58,066 nt of DNA from an uncultured Hyphomicrobiales bacterium (lineage in GTDB: Bacteria; Pseudomonadota; Alphaproteobacteria; Rhizobiales; Xanthobacteraceae), in assembly GCA_903878085.1 (NCBI GenBank), contig CAIRGJ010000037.1, positions 1 through 58,066 on the forward strand. The letters run 5' to 3'. This document shows, piece after piece, positions 1 to 8,669 of this stretch. The number at the start of each line of letters is the position of its first letter. Positions within the stretch are counted from its first letter, which is position 1. Below the pieces are notes generated by a model that ran no database searches, had not been told where the DNA came from, and saw only the letters and a program-made list of their open reading frames with translations. The translations under genes were made by a program, and so were the position numbers.

Positions 1-1
1 G

Positions 2-142
2 CCGCGCGGCGAGGAACGGCTGCGCATCACGCCGTCGCCGTATCATGACGACGCGCTGATCGACGCCCTCGCCGAAGCGCTGGTCGATGTGTGGGACAAG
101 CTCGGCCTGCCGACCCGCAAGCAGGCGCAGGCGGCGGAGTAA
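2..142 (+). CDS. hemA: 5-aminolevulinate synthase, C-terminal fragment (cut by window edge)
   Basis: Only the last 46 codons and the TAA stop are inside the window. The readable peptide contains ITPSPYHDD followed by a helix ending in [10 protein letters not shown], which resembles the C-terminal end of alphaproteobacterial 5-aminolevulinate synthase (typical motif TPxPxHxD). That PLP enzyme condenses glycine and succinyl-CoA in the first step of C4-pathway tetrapyrrole synthesis. The catalytic lysine and the PLP domain lie outside the window, so the call rests on a short stretch. The gene is followed by 284 bases with no convincing gene before the next operon. Confidence 0.7.
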   Translation, partial: PRGEERLRITPSPYHDDALIDALAEALVDVWDKLGLPTRKQAQAAE

Positions 143-426
143 GCAGGCCTGATTTTAATGACGAAATGCGGCGGCAAAATCCGCACTGACCGCATTCGGT
201 AAGCCGCAATTCAAGTGCTGCCAGCGGAATCTATCGGTCCCGTCTGTTTCTCGCGCCGGCACTCGGCATAGTACCGATGATAAGAATCAGACATCAAATG
301 CAATTTCTGGCATGATGTCATCATTCTCTCCGATGCTATTTTTACGTAAAGCTCCGGTCTACATCAAAGGCGCTCGGCGTCCAGCCGTTACTCTCTGTTT
401 CGCATTTTACATTCGGGCCTTACAAA

Positions 427-1959
427 ATGAATGCTGCCAATATATCGCGGCCCCAGCTGAAGATCCGCCGCATCAGTCTGGACACCGGCCGCGAAAACGT
501 CGTGGTGATCTCGCGGCGGTCCAAAGCGCTGCGGCCTGAAATATTTCGCGGCTTCAGCCGCGTCGAGCTTCGCTGCAATTCCAAGGTCTTGCTGGCAACG
601 CTTATTCTCACCGACGATGGCTTGGTCGCCCCGGACGAACTCGGCTTGGCCGATCCGGCATTCCGGCGTTTTGGCGAGCCGGTCGGCGGCCTCGTTACCG
701 TTACACCGGTCACGCCACCCGACAGCCTCGACGCGGTGCGCGCGAAAATCCAGGGCCGAGCGCTGACCGCATCCGAAATCAGCGCCATCGTTGACGACGT
801 CACCCACTACCGATACTCGGACATGGAAATCGCCGCGTTTCTGGTGGGCTCGGCCAGCTTTATGACCAGCGATGAACTGCTCGCGTTGTCCCATGCGATG
901 GCGCAAGCCGGAACACAATTGACTTGGGATGTACCAATTGTTGTCGATAAGCACTGCATCGGCGGAATTCCAGGAAACCGAACCTCGATGATCGTCGTCC
1001 CGATCGTCGCGGCGCATGGCCTCACGATTCCGAAGACATCGTCGCGCGCGATCACGTCGCCGGCAGGCACCGCAGACACCATGGAAGTGCTCGCACGCGT
1101 CGACCTCAGCGTCGATGAAATGAAGCAGGTCGTGACAGTCTGCAATGGTTGTTTGGTTTGGGGCGGGCACGTCAACCTGTCGCCCGCCGACGATATTTTC
1201 ATTTCGGTCGAGCGGCCGCTGAGCCTCGATACCCGCGAGCAAATGGTCGCCTCGATCATGTCGAAAAAGATCGCGGCAGGCTCCACCCACCTGTTGATCG
1301 ACCTTCCGGTCGGCCCCGCCGCCAAGCTTAGGAGCCCGATCGAGGCGATGCGGCTGCGTAAGCTGTTCGAGTTCGTCGGCGATCATTTCGGCATAACCGT
1401 GGAAGTGGTAACGACCGACGGGAGCCAGCCCATCGGCAACGGCATCGGCCCCGTGCTCGAAGCTCAGGACGTCATGGCCGTACTGGCGAACGATCCGAGT
1501 GCGCCGGCCGATCTGCGTGAGAAATCCCTGCAGCTTGCCGCCCGCCTGCTCGAATACGATCCGCAATTGCGCGGCGGCACCGGATATGCCCGTGCGCGCG
1601 ACCTACTTGAGAGCGGCGCCGCGCTCAAGCAGATGAACAAGATCATCGACGCACAAGGGCCCTCCGGTTGCCGCACCGATCTGGGCACCTTGACCTCCGA
1701 TGTGCCCGCGCCGCGCAGCGGTGTCGTCGAAGCGATCGACTGTCTTCGCCTGAATCGTCTTGCGCGCACTGCCGGCGCGCCCATCGACACGGGCGCCGGC
1801 ATTAAGGTGTTCAAAAAGATCGGCGACCGCGTCGAGCAAGGCGAACCGCTCTATCGCATCCACGCATTCGACGACTCGGAATTCGATCTCGCGGTGTCTG
1901 CCGCCAAGATCGATGCGGGTTACGTCCTCGGTTCGCGATCAAGCCGAAACGGGCCATAG
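427..1959 (+). CDS. AMP phosphorylase / thymidine-phosphorylase-like protein
   Basis: 510 residues, first gene of a three-gene operon. The sequence shows the type II nucleoside phosphorylase fold in its long archaeal-type version. [12 protein letters not shown] (about 175-186) is the phosphate-binding region and [16 protein letters not shown] (about 203-218) is the second signature. An N-terminal extension of about 90 residues precedes the core, as in AMP phosphorylases and unlike the shorter DeoA enzymes. In archaea this family phosphorolyses nucleoside 5'-monophosphates to base plus ribose-1,5-bisphosphate. Automatic annotation usually says 'putative thymidine phosphorylase'. The next gene starts 2 bp after the stop, a PRPP-synthetase-like gene, which supports a role in nucleotide sugar-phosphate turnover. 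Substrate (AMP, CMP, UMP or a nucleoside) cannot be read from the sequence. Confidence 0.88.
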   Translation: MNAANISRPQLKIRRISLDTGRENVVVISRRSKALRPEIFRGFSRVELRCNSKVLLATLILTDDGLVAPDELGLADPAFRRFGEPVGGLVTVTPVTPPDSLDAVRAKIQGRALTASEISAIVDDVTHYRYSDMEIAAFLVGSASFMTSDELLALSHAMAQAGTQLTWDVPIVVDKHCIGGIPGNRTSMIVVPIVAAHGLTIPKTSSRAITSPAGTADTMEVLARVDLSVDEMKQVVTVCNGCLVWGGHVNLSPADDIFISVERPLSLDTREQMVASIMSKKIAAGSTHLLIDLPVGPAAKLRSPIEAMRLRKLFEFVGDHFGITVEVVTTDGSQPIGNGIGPVLEAQDVMAVLANDPSAPADLREKSLQLAARLLEYDPQLRGGTGYARARDLLESGAALKQMNKIIDAQGPSGCRTDLGTLTSDVPAPRSGVVEAIDCLRLNRLARTAGAPIDTGAGIKVFKKIGDRVEQGEPLYRIHAFDDSEFDLAVSAAKIDAGYVLGSRSSRNGP

Positions 1960-1961
1960 CC

Positions 1962-2867
1962 GTGCAAACGGCCATCATTCATAGTCTGTCCGCAACGGAT
2001 GATGCCGCGCGGCTTGCCAGCCGGCTTGGCGTGCCGACGCATGCAATCGATATGCATCGATTCCCGGACGGCAAAATCCGCGTCACCGTTGGCCCGGCCT
2101 CGCCAACGGCTATAATTTATGCCCCGCTCGATCGGCCGAACGACAAGCTGCTGGCAATTCTGTTTGCCGCCGAAGCGCTGCGGCGTAACGGCGCCGAAAG
2201 GCTCGTTCTGGTGGCGCCGTATCTTTGCTACATGCGCCAGGACATAGACTTTCATGCGGGCGAAGCGATCAGCCAGAAGGTCATCGGCCAACTGTTAGCC
2301 GGTACCGTGGATCGGGTGATTACGGTCGACGCCCATCTCCATCGCACCAAGGATATTCAAAGCGTATTCAAGGGCATCGAGGCCGTCGATCTATCGGCAA
2401 TGCCGGCGATCGCCGATGCGCTGCGCGCTGCTCGCCTCGATCCAAAGACGGTCGTCGTGGGCCCCGATGCCGAATCGGGACCTTGGGTCAGCGACCTCGC
2501 CGGCCGTCTCGGAACGCCGCACGCCGTTGCGCGGAAAACACGCCGCAGCGATCGCACCGTCGACATCACATTTTCCGATCCAGGATTGTTCGCGGGGCGG
2601 CCGGTTCTACTGGTTGACGATATTGTCGCTTCGGGCGGCACTTTGATCGCTTGCGCGAAGGTGCTCGCGGCGGCCGGCGCCGCATCGGTCGACGCCGTCA
2701 TCACCCATGCGCTGTTTCCGTCCGAGATGATCGGCGATTTTTCGCGTGCCGGCATCCGTTCGATCCAATCGACCAACAGCGTGCCGCATCCGTCCAATGC
2801 GATCAGGCTCGATGAGATCCTCGCCGGGGCATTGCGCAAAGAAGTCGATCCAGGACCCACATCATGA
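1962..2867 (+). CDS. ribose-phosphate pyrophosphokinase-like protein (class III-like PRPP synthetase)
   Basis: 301 residues with a GTG start 2 bp after the phosphorylase stop. The PRPP-binding loop is present as LLVDDIVASGGT (about 216-227). PYLCYMRQD (about 86-94) matches the ATP-site loop of PRPP synthetases, and the family DLH motif appears as DAH (123-125). The flexible-loop region carries GPDAESGPW in place of the usual GPDxGG sequence, and the protein lacks the long allosteric segments of the housekeeping enzyme. Known chemistry is ribose-5-phosphate + ATP to PRPP + AMP. In this operon it may supply or consume the sugar phosphate handled by the upstream phosphorylase (inference). It overlaps the next gene by 4 bp (ATGA), indicating translational coupling. 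Confidence 0.85.
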   Translation: MQTAIIHSLSATDDAARLASRLGVPTHAIDMHRFPDGKIRVTVGPASPTAIIYAPLDRPNDKLLAILFAAEALRRNGAERLVLVAPYLCYMRQDIDFHAGEAISQKVIGQLLAGTVDRVITVDAHLHRTKDIQSVFKGIEAVDLSAMPAIADALRAARLDPKTVVVGPDAESGPWVSDLAGRLGTPHAVARKTRRSDRTVDITFSDPGLFAGRPVLLVDDIVASGGTLIACAKVLAAAGAASVDAVITHALFPSEMIGDFSRAGIRSIQSTNSVPHPSNAIRLDEILAGALRKEVDPGPTS

Positions 2868-4462
2868 GCGTGACCATTAAATTTTGCGGCGCGGCCCGCA
2901 CAGTCACCGGCTCTTGCTATCTGTTTCAAACGCAAACCGGACGCTTGCTGGTCGATTGTGGACTATTCCAGGGCCCCAAGACGTTAAAGGCGCTAAACTA
3001 CGGCGCCTTCCCCTTCCGGCCGGTTGACATCGACGTCGTGCTGCTGACCCACGCCCATATCGACCATAGCGGCCTGCTGCCGAAGCTGGTGCGTGAAGGC
3101 TTCCGCGGACGCATCATAGCGACACAGGGCACGATCGACTTGTGCTCCTACATGCTCCCCGACTCCGGCAGCATCCAAGAATCGGAAGTCGCTGCGCTGA
3201 ACCGGCGCAATTCGGCGCGCGGCAAAGCGGAGGTCAATCCGATCTATACGCAGGCCGACGCGGTCGCCGCCCTCGGTGCATTCGAACCGGTTGAATACGA
3301 AACTTGGATCGAGGCCATGCCGGGCGTTCGCGCCCGCTACTGGAACGCCGGTCATCTGCTCGGGTCGGCGTCGATCGAAATCGAATTCGCCGGCGAGGGC
3401 CGCTCCGGAGCGCCGTTGCGGGTGCTCGCATCGGGCGACATCGGCCCGGATGCAAAGTTGCTGCAACCCGAGCCAAAGGCGCCGGCCGACTTCGACTATG
3501 TGATTTCGGAATCGACCTACGGCGATACGGACCGCCCGCCGATCACATCCGAAACGCGGCGCCAGCGCCTGGCCGTCGAGGTGCGTGCCGCCCACGCCGC
3601 CGATGGCGCGCTGCTCATTCCGGCCTTTGCCGTCGAGCGCACCCAGGAATTGATCGTCGATCTGGTCGACCTGATGGATCGCGGCGAGGTTCTGACCGCG
3701 CCAATATTTCTCGATTCGCCGCTTGCCATTCGCGCCACCGAAGTGTTCCGCCAGCATGCATCGAGCCTCGGCGCCGATGTCGATGTCGCCCGGCTATTGA
3801 ATTCGCCGCATCTGCGCTGCACCGAGACGGTCGACGAAAGCAAGGCGATCGCGATGCTCACCGGCTTTCACATCATCATTGCCGCCAGCGGCATGTGCGA
3901 TGCCGGCCGCATCCGTCATCATCTCAAGCGCTGGCTTTGGCACAAGAGCGCAACGGTTCTGCTGGTGGGCTATCAAGCCCAAGGCACGCTCGGACGTTTT
4001 CTTGACGATGGCGCCAAGGCCGTGCGCATCCAGGGTGACGAAATCAAAGTCGCGGCCCGGATCCGGCGCATCGATGAATATTCAGGACATGCCGATGGGC
4101 CGGAGCTCGCCCGCTGGATTGCCGCGCGCCGCCCCATTCACAGAGGCGTGTATCTCGTCCATGGCGAGGAACCGGCGCTCGCCGGATTGTCCGAACGAAT
4201 CGCCGAGCGAATTGTCCCGACGGCGCAAGTCTTCCGTCCAATCATGGATGACATCTACGAACTGACGACATCCGCACCGACGCCCATCGACGTTTCGCAG
4301 CGACGCCGGCTCGCGCCCGAAGCCGTGGTCGCCCTCGATTGGCATAACGACATGTCGAAACTAATCCTCGACATTAACGATCGGATCGAAGCGGCAGCCG
4401 ACGACCGTGCCCGCGGCGTCATCATTCGACAGTTGCAGCGCGCTCTCAATTCGGAGAAATGA
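2864..4462 (+). CDS. MBL-fold beta-CASP RNA metallo-hydrolase (CPSF/Ysh1-like)
   Basis: 532 residues; ATG overlaps the stop of the PRPP-synthetase-like gene. The metallo-beta-lactamase zinc motif is HAHIDHSG (63-70). The downstream order of an aspartate strand, beta-CASP insert and C-terminal RMMBL-like part (GYQAQGTLGR, then IDEYSGHAD) is that of bacterial/archaeal RNA-specificity metallo-hydrolases of the YSH1 group. Such enzymes are endo- or exoribonucleases acting in the cytoplasm. The C-terminal roughly 70 residues extend past the core. Co-transcription with a nucleotide phosphorylase suggests linked RNA or nucleotide recycling, which is an inference. Confidence 0.88.
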   Translation: MSVTIKFCGAARTVTGSCYLFQTQTGRLLVDCGLFQGPKTLKALNYGAFPFRPVDIDVVLLTHAHIDHSGLLPKLVREGFRGRIIATQGTIDLCSYMLPDSGSIQESEVAALNRRNSARGKAEVNPIYTQADAVAALGAFEPVEYETWIEAMPGVRARYWNAGHLLGSASIEIEFAGEGRSGAPLRVLASGDIGPDAKLLQPEPKAPADFDYVISESTYGDTDRPPITSETRRQRLAVEVRAAHAADGALLIPAFAVERTQELIVDLVDLMDRGEVLTAPIFLDSPLAIRATEVFRQHASSLGADVDVARLLNSPHLRCTETVDESKAIAMLTGFHIIIAASGMCDAGRIRHHLKRWLWHKSATVLLVGYQAQGTLGRFLDDGAKAVRIQGDEIKVAARIRRIDEYSGHADGPELARWIAARRPIHRGVYLVHGEEPALAGLSERIAERIVPTAQVFRPIMDDIYELTTSAPTPIDVSQRRRLAPEAVVALDWHNDMSKLILDINDRIEAAADDRARGVIIRQLQRALNSEK

Positions 4463-4547
4463 CACAGAATCGAGAACGGAATACAGAGCACGACGGCCGG
4501 CCCGGTGCCGCAAAGAATAAGGGCGATGGCGCCTGCCCGCTTCGGCG

Positions 4548-5960
4548 CTACACCAGCGGCGGCCAGCCGATCGGATGCATCTGCTGAATCAGCTTGGCGA
4601 GCGACAAAATCTTCGGCTCTTCGAAGCGCGCACCGACGATCTGCATGCCGACCGGCAGGCGGTCACGCGTCAATCCCGCCGGCACGCTGCCGCCCGGCAG
4701 ACTCATCAAAGTGATGAGGAATGAGCCCGCGATCCAATCGGTGTAGTTGTCAAGCTTCTTGCCGTTGATCTCGGTCGGGAAATTCTGCTCCACCGGAAAC
4801 TGTTTCACCGGCGAGGCCGGCATCAACAGCAGGTCGAAGCGCTCAAACAACGCACGGAATTTCTGGAACAGTGCGGCGCGGGCATGCTCGGCGACCGCGA
4901 AATCGGTCGGCGTCACCTTCAATCCTGCTTTGACATTGCCTTTGAGATTGGGACCGAACTGTTCGAGCCGGTCGAGATTGGCGAGTTGCTGGCCAACCAT
5001 CCAAAGCCCGCGCCAGGCCTGGTACGGCACTTTGCCCTCGGAGGCATCAAACGAAATTTCCTCGACGCTGGCGCCGGCGTCGCGCAGCGACATCGCGGTG
5101 ATGCGGCAAATGGCGTCGATCTCGGTATCGACGCCGATGCCGGCAATGTCGGTCACGTAGGCGATACGCAGGCCCTTGGCGTCGCGGCTGGCTTCGACAT
5201 ACGCCAGCGCGCTCTGCCACGGCGGTGCCACCGAAATCGGCGACAGCGAGCTGTAGCCGACCAGCGCGTCGAGCATACGCGCGGCATCCTCCGCGGTTCG
5301 CGCCAGCGGTCCGTGCACTTGCCCCGGGTCCCAGGCGAGCGGCATCGGGTAATTCGGCGTCAGGCCGGGCGTCGGCCGGATACCGACAATGCCGCAAAAC
5401 GCCGCCGGCATGCGGATCGAACAGCCGAAATCGGTGCCTTGCGCCAGCGGCAACATGCCGGTCGCCACCGCGACCGCGGAACCGCCGGACGATCCGGATG
5501 GGCTCAGCGCCGGGTTCCACGGATTGCGGGTGACACCGAACACGTCGTTGAATGTGTTAGCGCCGGCGGCGAATTCCGGCGTGTTGGTTTTGGCCAGCAC
5601 GATGGCGCCGGCCACCTTCAGACGGCGCACGGCCTCGGCGTCCTCGGCCGGGACATAGTTCTTGAACAGCGGCGAGCCGAACGTGGTGCGGATTCCGGCG
5701 GTCGGCGTGATGTCCTTGATGCCCATCGGCAGGCCGTGCAGCGGACCGAGCGCGTCGCCGCGCATCACCGCGTCGCCCGCCTCAACCGCCGCGGCGCGCG
5801 CCTGGTCGGCGGCCAGCGTGACGATAGCATTGAGAATGGGGTTAATGCGGTCGATCGCCGAAAGATGCGCGTCGAGAATTTCCACCGGCGTGATCTCGCG
5901 CGACTTGACGAGCGCGACCAATTCGCCGGCCGACTTCCGGGTCAGACTTGCATTCGGCAT
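4548..5960 (-). CDS. amidase signature family hydrolase (ureidomalonase-type candidate)
   Basis: 470 residues, last gene of the long minus-strand operon and 5 bp after the permease gene. The amidase-signature Ser-cisSer-Lys triad is visible: K82 in MGIKDI, S157 in SPSGSSGGSA and the nucleophile S181 in GTDFGCSIRMP. The usual GTDTGGSIR is altered at two positions. There is no signal peptide, so it should be cytoplasmic. There is also no C-terminal allophanate-hydrolase domain. Because the operon also has a barbiturase-type enzyme, an attractive role is hydrolysis of the linear ureide product; the known ureidomalonase is an amidase-signature protein. A generic amidase or aspartyl-tRNA amidotransferase paralogue cannot be excluded. 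Confidence 0.9.
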   Translation of the reverse strand: MPNASLTRKSAGELVALVKSREITPVEILDAHLSAIDRINPILNAIVTLAADQARAAAVEAGDAVMRGDALGPLHGLPMGIKDITPTAGIRTTFGSPLFKNYVPAEDAEAVRRLKVAGAIVLAKTNTPEFAAGANTFNDVFGVTRNPWNPALSPSGSSGGSAVAVATGMLPLAQGTDFGCSIRMPAAFCGIVGIRPTPGLTPNYPMPLAWDPGQVHGPLARTAEDAARMLDALVGYSSLSPISVAPPWQSALAYVEASRDAKGLRIAYVTDIAGIGVDTEIDAICRITAMSLRDAGASVEEISFDASEGKVPYQAWRGLWMVGQQLANLDRLEQFGPNLKGNVKAGLKVTPTDFAVAEHARAALFQKFRALFERFDLLLMPASPVKQFPVEQNFPTEINGKKLDNYTDWIAGSFLITLMSLPGGSVPAGLTRDRLPVGMQIVGARFEEPKILSLAKLIQQMHPIGWPPLV

Positions 5961-5965
5961 TGAAA

Positions 5966-6721
5966 CTATTTTCCAGACCAGTGGACGAAACGCCGCTCAA
6001 TCAGCAGGAATATCAGATTGAGTCCATAGCCCAGCGCCCCGGCGGCGAAGATCGCCGCATACATCCGCGGCATTTCAAACATTTGCTGCGCTTCGAACAC
6101 GCTGTGCCCGAGCCCGTCCTGCGAGCCGATGAACATCTCGGCCACCACGATGATGACCAGCGCCAAAGAGACGCCGTTGCGCAGACCGACGAAAGTCTGC
6201 GGCAACGACTCGAACAGCATGACGTCGAATAACACGCGCAGCCGCGAGGCGCCCATCACTTTGGCCGCCAGCAGCCGCGTCTTGCGCGCATTCATGACGC
6301 CATAGGCGACGTTGAACAAGATCACCAGAATGGCGCCGAAGGCCGCCACCGAAATCTTAGTTTCGTCGCCGACCCCGAACAGCACCAGGAACAAAGGAAA
6401 CATCGCCGAGGCCGGGGTGGAGCGGAAGAAGTCGATGACGAATTCGAGCGAGCGGTACAGTTTCTCCGAGGCGCCCAACACGATGCCGAGCGGAATGGCG
6501 ATCACGGCGGCGATCGCCGTCGCCATCAACGTGCGATAAATGGTCTTGACGAAATCGAAGCCGAGCGCACCGTGCATGCCCTGCCAGAATGCCTTGCCAG
6601 CCTCGAACGGCGATGGCAGCAGCACCGGATCGACCAATTTCGCCGCGGTGGCCGCAAACCAGACCGCGAACAGGCCGGCGACGCCGATGATCGGCAGGAA
6701 CGGCTCGAACTTCTTGTTCAT
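5966..6721 (-). CDS. ABC transporter permease, NitT/TauT (SsuC-like) type
   Basis: 251 residues, hydrophobic throughout with about six membrane spans. The coupling EAA-type loop can be seen around MNARKTRLLAAKVMGASRLR (about 143-162). Size and sequence style fit the BPD_transp_1 permeases of nitrate/sulfonate/taurine and pyrimidine-precursor importers. The start codon overlaps the end of the ATPase gene by 4 bp (ATGA), so the two subunits are translationally coupled. The substrate is probably the cyclic amide handled by the other enzymes of the operon (inference from context only). Confidence 0.92.
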   Translation of the reverse strand: MNKKFEPFLPIIGVAGLFAVWFAATAAKLVDPVLLPSPFEAGKAFWQGMHGALGFDFVKTIYRTLMATAIAAVIAIPLGIVLGASEKLYRSLEFVIDFFRSTPASAMFPLFLVLFGVGDETKISVAAFGAILVILFNVAYGVMNARKTRLLAAKVMGASRLRVLFDVMLFESLPQTFVGLRNGVSLALVIIVVAEMFIGSQDGLGHSVFEAQQMFEMPRMYAAIFAAGALGYGLNLIFLLIERRFVHWSGK

Positions 6722-7545
6722 GCCCGCCTCACCTCACGCTGGAACACTTCAAGGCAATGCGCCTTGGTGCGCACGAACCCCGCATCGGACAGTGTCGCGT
6801 CAGTGCGCGGCCGCGCGGCCTCGACGAGCGTGAAGTCGGCGACCTGCGCCGGATGTCGCGACAGCAGCAAGACGTGGTCGGCGAGATAGACCGCCTCTTC
6901 CAGGTCGTGCGACACCAGCACCATGGTGGTGCCGCTATCCATGAACAGCTTCTGCAACTGCTCGCGCATGAACAGCGTCATCTCGTAATCGAGCGCTGAA
7001 AACGGCTCGTCGAGAAACAGGATTTCGGGCTCCACCACCAATGCCCGCATGATCGACACCAACTGCTGCTGGCCGCCGGACATTTGATACGGATAGAGAT
7101 TGAGGTCGAGCTTGATGCCGAGATGCGCCACCAGCCGCTCGGTGCGCGCTTTACGTTCCGCCGGCAGCACGTTCATCATCTTCAGCGGATAGGCGATATT
7201 GTCAAAGGCGCGCATCCAGGGAAACAGCGCCTCGCGGTAATTCTGGAACACGTAGCCGAACTTGATTTCGTCAAGCCGCATGCCGTCGAACAGGATTTCG
7301 CCCGCATCGACCGGAATCAGTCCGGCGATCATGTTGATCAGCGTGCTCTTGCCGCAGCCGTTCGGCCCGAACACCGAGATCAACTCACCGCGCGGGATGT
7401 CGAGATCGAAATTGTCGTAGATGACGGCCTTGCCGAACGTCTTGCTCAGGCCACGAATGGTGACATGCGGCCGTCGCAAAGCGCCCGTGACCGGCGACGG
7501 CACGCCCGTCGATTGTAATCGAAGAGCGTGCTGTGCCGCGTTCAT
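6718..7545 (-). CDS. ABC transporter ATP-binding protein, NitT/TauT type
   Basis: 275 residues. Walker A is GPNGCGKST (60-68), the ABC signature is MSGGQQQ (155-161), Walker B is ILFLDEP (175-181), and the switch His lies in VSHDLEEAV. It belongs to the SsuB/TauB group and energises the adjacent permease at the inner membrane. The gene is 23 bp downstream of the binding-protein gene and overlaps the permease gene. Confidence 0.93.
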   Translation of the reverse strand: MNAAQHALRLQSTGVPSPVTGALRRPHVTIRGLSKTFGKAVIYDNFDLDIPRGELISVFGPNGCGKSTLINMIAGLIPVDAGEILFDGMRLDEIKFGYVFQNYREALFPWMRAFDNIAYPLKMMNVLPAERKARTERLVAHLGIKLDLNLYPYQMSGGQQQLVSIMRALVVEPEILFLDEPFSALDYEMTLFMREQLQKLFMDSGTTMVLVSHDLEEAVYLADHVLLLSRHPAQVADFTLVEAARPRTDATLSDAGFVRTKAHCLEVFQREVRRA

Positions 7546-7568
7546 CGCCGATCACCCTTATGGACGTT

Positions 7569-8561
7569 TCAGAATGCCTTCAAGACCGTCTTGACGTCGA
7601 TCTTTTCCGGAACAACCCCGATCTCGGTGCCGAAATCGGCGAACTTCTGCAGATAACCGAGCTGCACCGGGCTCATGTCCTTGGTCATGATGTAGCCGAG
7701 CATCGGCACGGTATCGACGACATTGTCCGGCGTCATGGTGTTCTTGGCGAGGTGCTTGCGCGCCTCATCCGGATGCGCGTTGATGTAGATGATCGCCTTG
7801 GCCCAGGCGGCGGCAAAGCGCTTCGCCACGTCGGGGCGCTTGGTGATGAAGTCGGTGGTGAAGGCGCAGCCGGCTGCATAAGCATCGGCCTTCGGATCGC
7901 CAAGAATGTATTTGGCGATGACGCCGGCTTCGACGGTTTTGCCGGCGCCGATGTTCTGCATGATGGTGGCGCTCGGCTCGAGCGTGTAGCCGCCGTCGAA
8001 GGTGCCGGCCTTCAGCGCGTTGACGTGCTGGCCCATGTCGAGCTGGTCGATGGTGTAGTCGCCGTCCTTCAGGCCCATCTTGGCGAGAATGCCTTTGGCG
8101 GTGTTGAGGTTCGCCGGCCCCGGCGCCGACATCAGCTTGAGGCCTTTGAAATCCTTCAGCGTCTTGACCTTGTCGACCAGGCCTTCGCGCACCACGAACT
8201 GCTCCATTTTATATTGGGCGTTCTGACTGTGCATGGCGACGTACATGGCAACGCCCGGCTTCTTGATGTCGGCGTTGAGGCCTTCGAGCGTCACCAGAAC
8301 GGCGGAAACCTCGATTTGATTGGTGATCAGCGCCGCCACATTGGGCGGTCCGCCCATCAGCTTGATCGTCTCCGGCTCGATGTTGAGTTCCTTGAAGTAG
8401 CCGAGGTCGATGGCGACGAAATAAGGCAGCGACGACGAGATCGGGAACACGCCGACCTTAACCGTGTCGGGGGTCTGGGCGGCGGCCGGCAGGCTCAACA
8501 GCGTCGCCGCGGCGAATGCGGTGGCGAGCAACTGCCGCCGGGACTGGGAAAACATCTTCAT
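7569..8561 (-). CDS. ABC transporter substrate-binding protein (NMT1/THI5-like)
   Basis: 330 residues. The N-terminus has a twin-arginine-like SRRQLLATA followed by a hydrophobic stretch and an AAAQ cleavage region, so the mature protein should be periplasmic, by Tat or Sec. The body (GYFKELNIEP, then GLKLMSAPGPANLNTA) fits the NMT1/SsuA family of binding proteins for small organic nitrogen or sulfur compounds. It lies between the ring-opening amidohydrolase and the ATPase. The 108-bp gap before it contains a strong hairpin that may uncouple its expression level from that of the upstream enzymes. The ligand is unknown; a cyclic ureide is the contextual guess. Confidence 0.92.
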   Translation of the reverse strand: MKMFSQSRRQLLATAFAAATLLSLPAAAQTPDTVKVGVFPISSSLPYFVAIDLGYFKELNIEPETIKLMGGPPNVAALITNQIEVSAVLVTLEGLNADIKKPGVAMYVAMHSQNAQYKMEQFVVREGLVDKVKTLKDFKGLKLMSAPGPANLNTAKGILAKMGLKDGDYTIDQLDMGQHVNALKAGTFDGGYTLEPSATIMQNIGAGKTVEAGVIAKYILGDPKADAYAAGCAFTTDFITKRPDVAKRFAAAWAKAIIYINAHPDEARKHLAKNTMTPDNVVDTVPMLGYIMTKDMSPVQLGYLQKFADFGTEIGVVPEKIDVKTVLKAF

Positions 8562-8598
8562 TTCAGCAACTCCGCGTTTTTACAGGGCTTTCCAAACT

Positions 8599-8623
8599 AT
8601 CGCCGGGATCCAGCCCCGGCGAT
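8599..8623. other. intercistronic hairpin (9-bp stem, 7-nt loop)
   Basis: ATCGCCGGG and CCCGGCGAT form a perfect inverted repeat around a 7-nt loop, between the ring-opening amidohydrolase stop and the binding-protein start. No T-run follows on either strand, so an mRNA-processing or stability element is more likely than a terminator. Confidence 0.5.
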
Positions 8624-8669
8624 TTCGTTCATATGCAAGCAAACAACGTGCCGTCGGACGATCCTAAAG

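Noticed and set aside
388-1566. Minus-strand open frame of 392 codons opposite the phosphorylase
   Set aside because: Antisense shadow of a gene with conserved signatures; no ribosome site and no domain.
427-1959. Simple thymidine phosphorylase (deoA)
   Set aside because: The N-terminal extension and the [10 protein letters not shown] signature fit the AMP-phosphorylase branch better, and the operon partners are not deoxynucleoside genes.
8599-8623. Rho-independent terminator between operon genes
   Set aside because: No T-run on the minus strand after the stem and the downstream genes belong functionally to the same operon.
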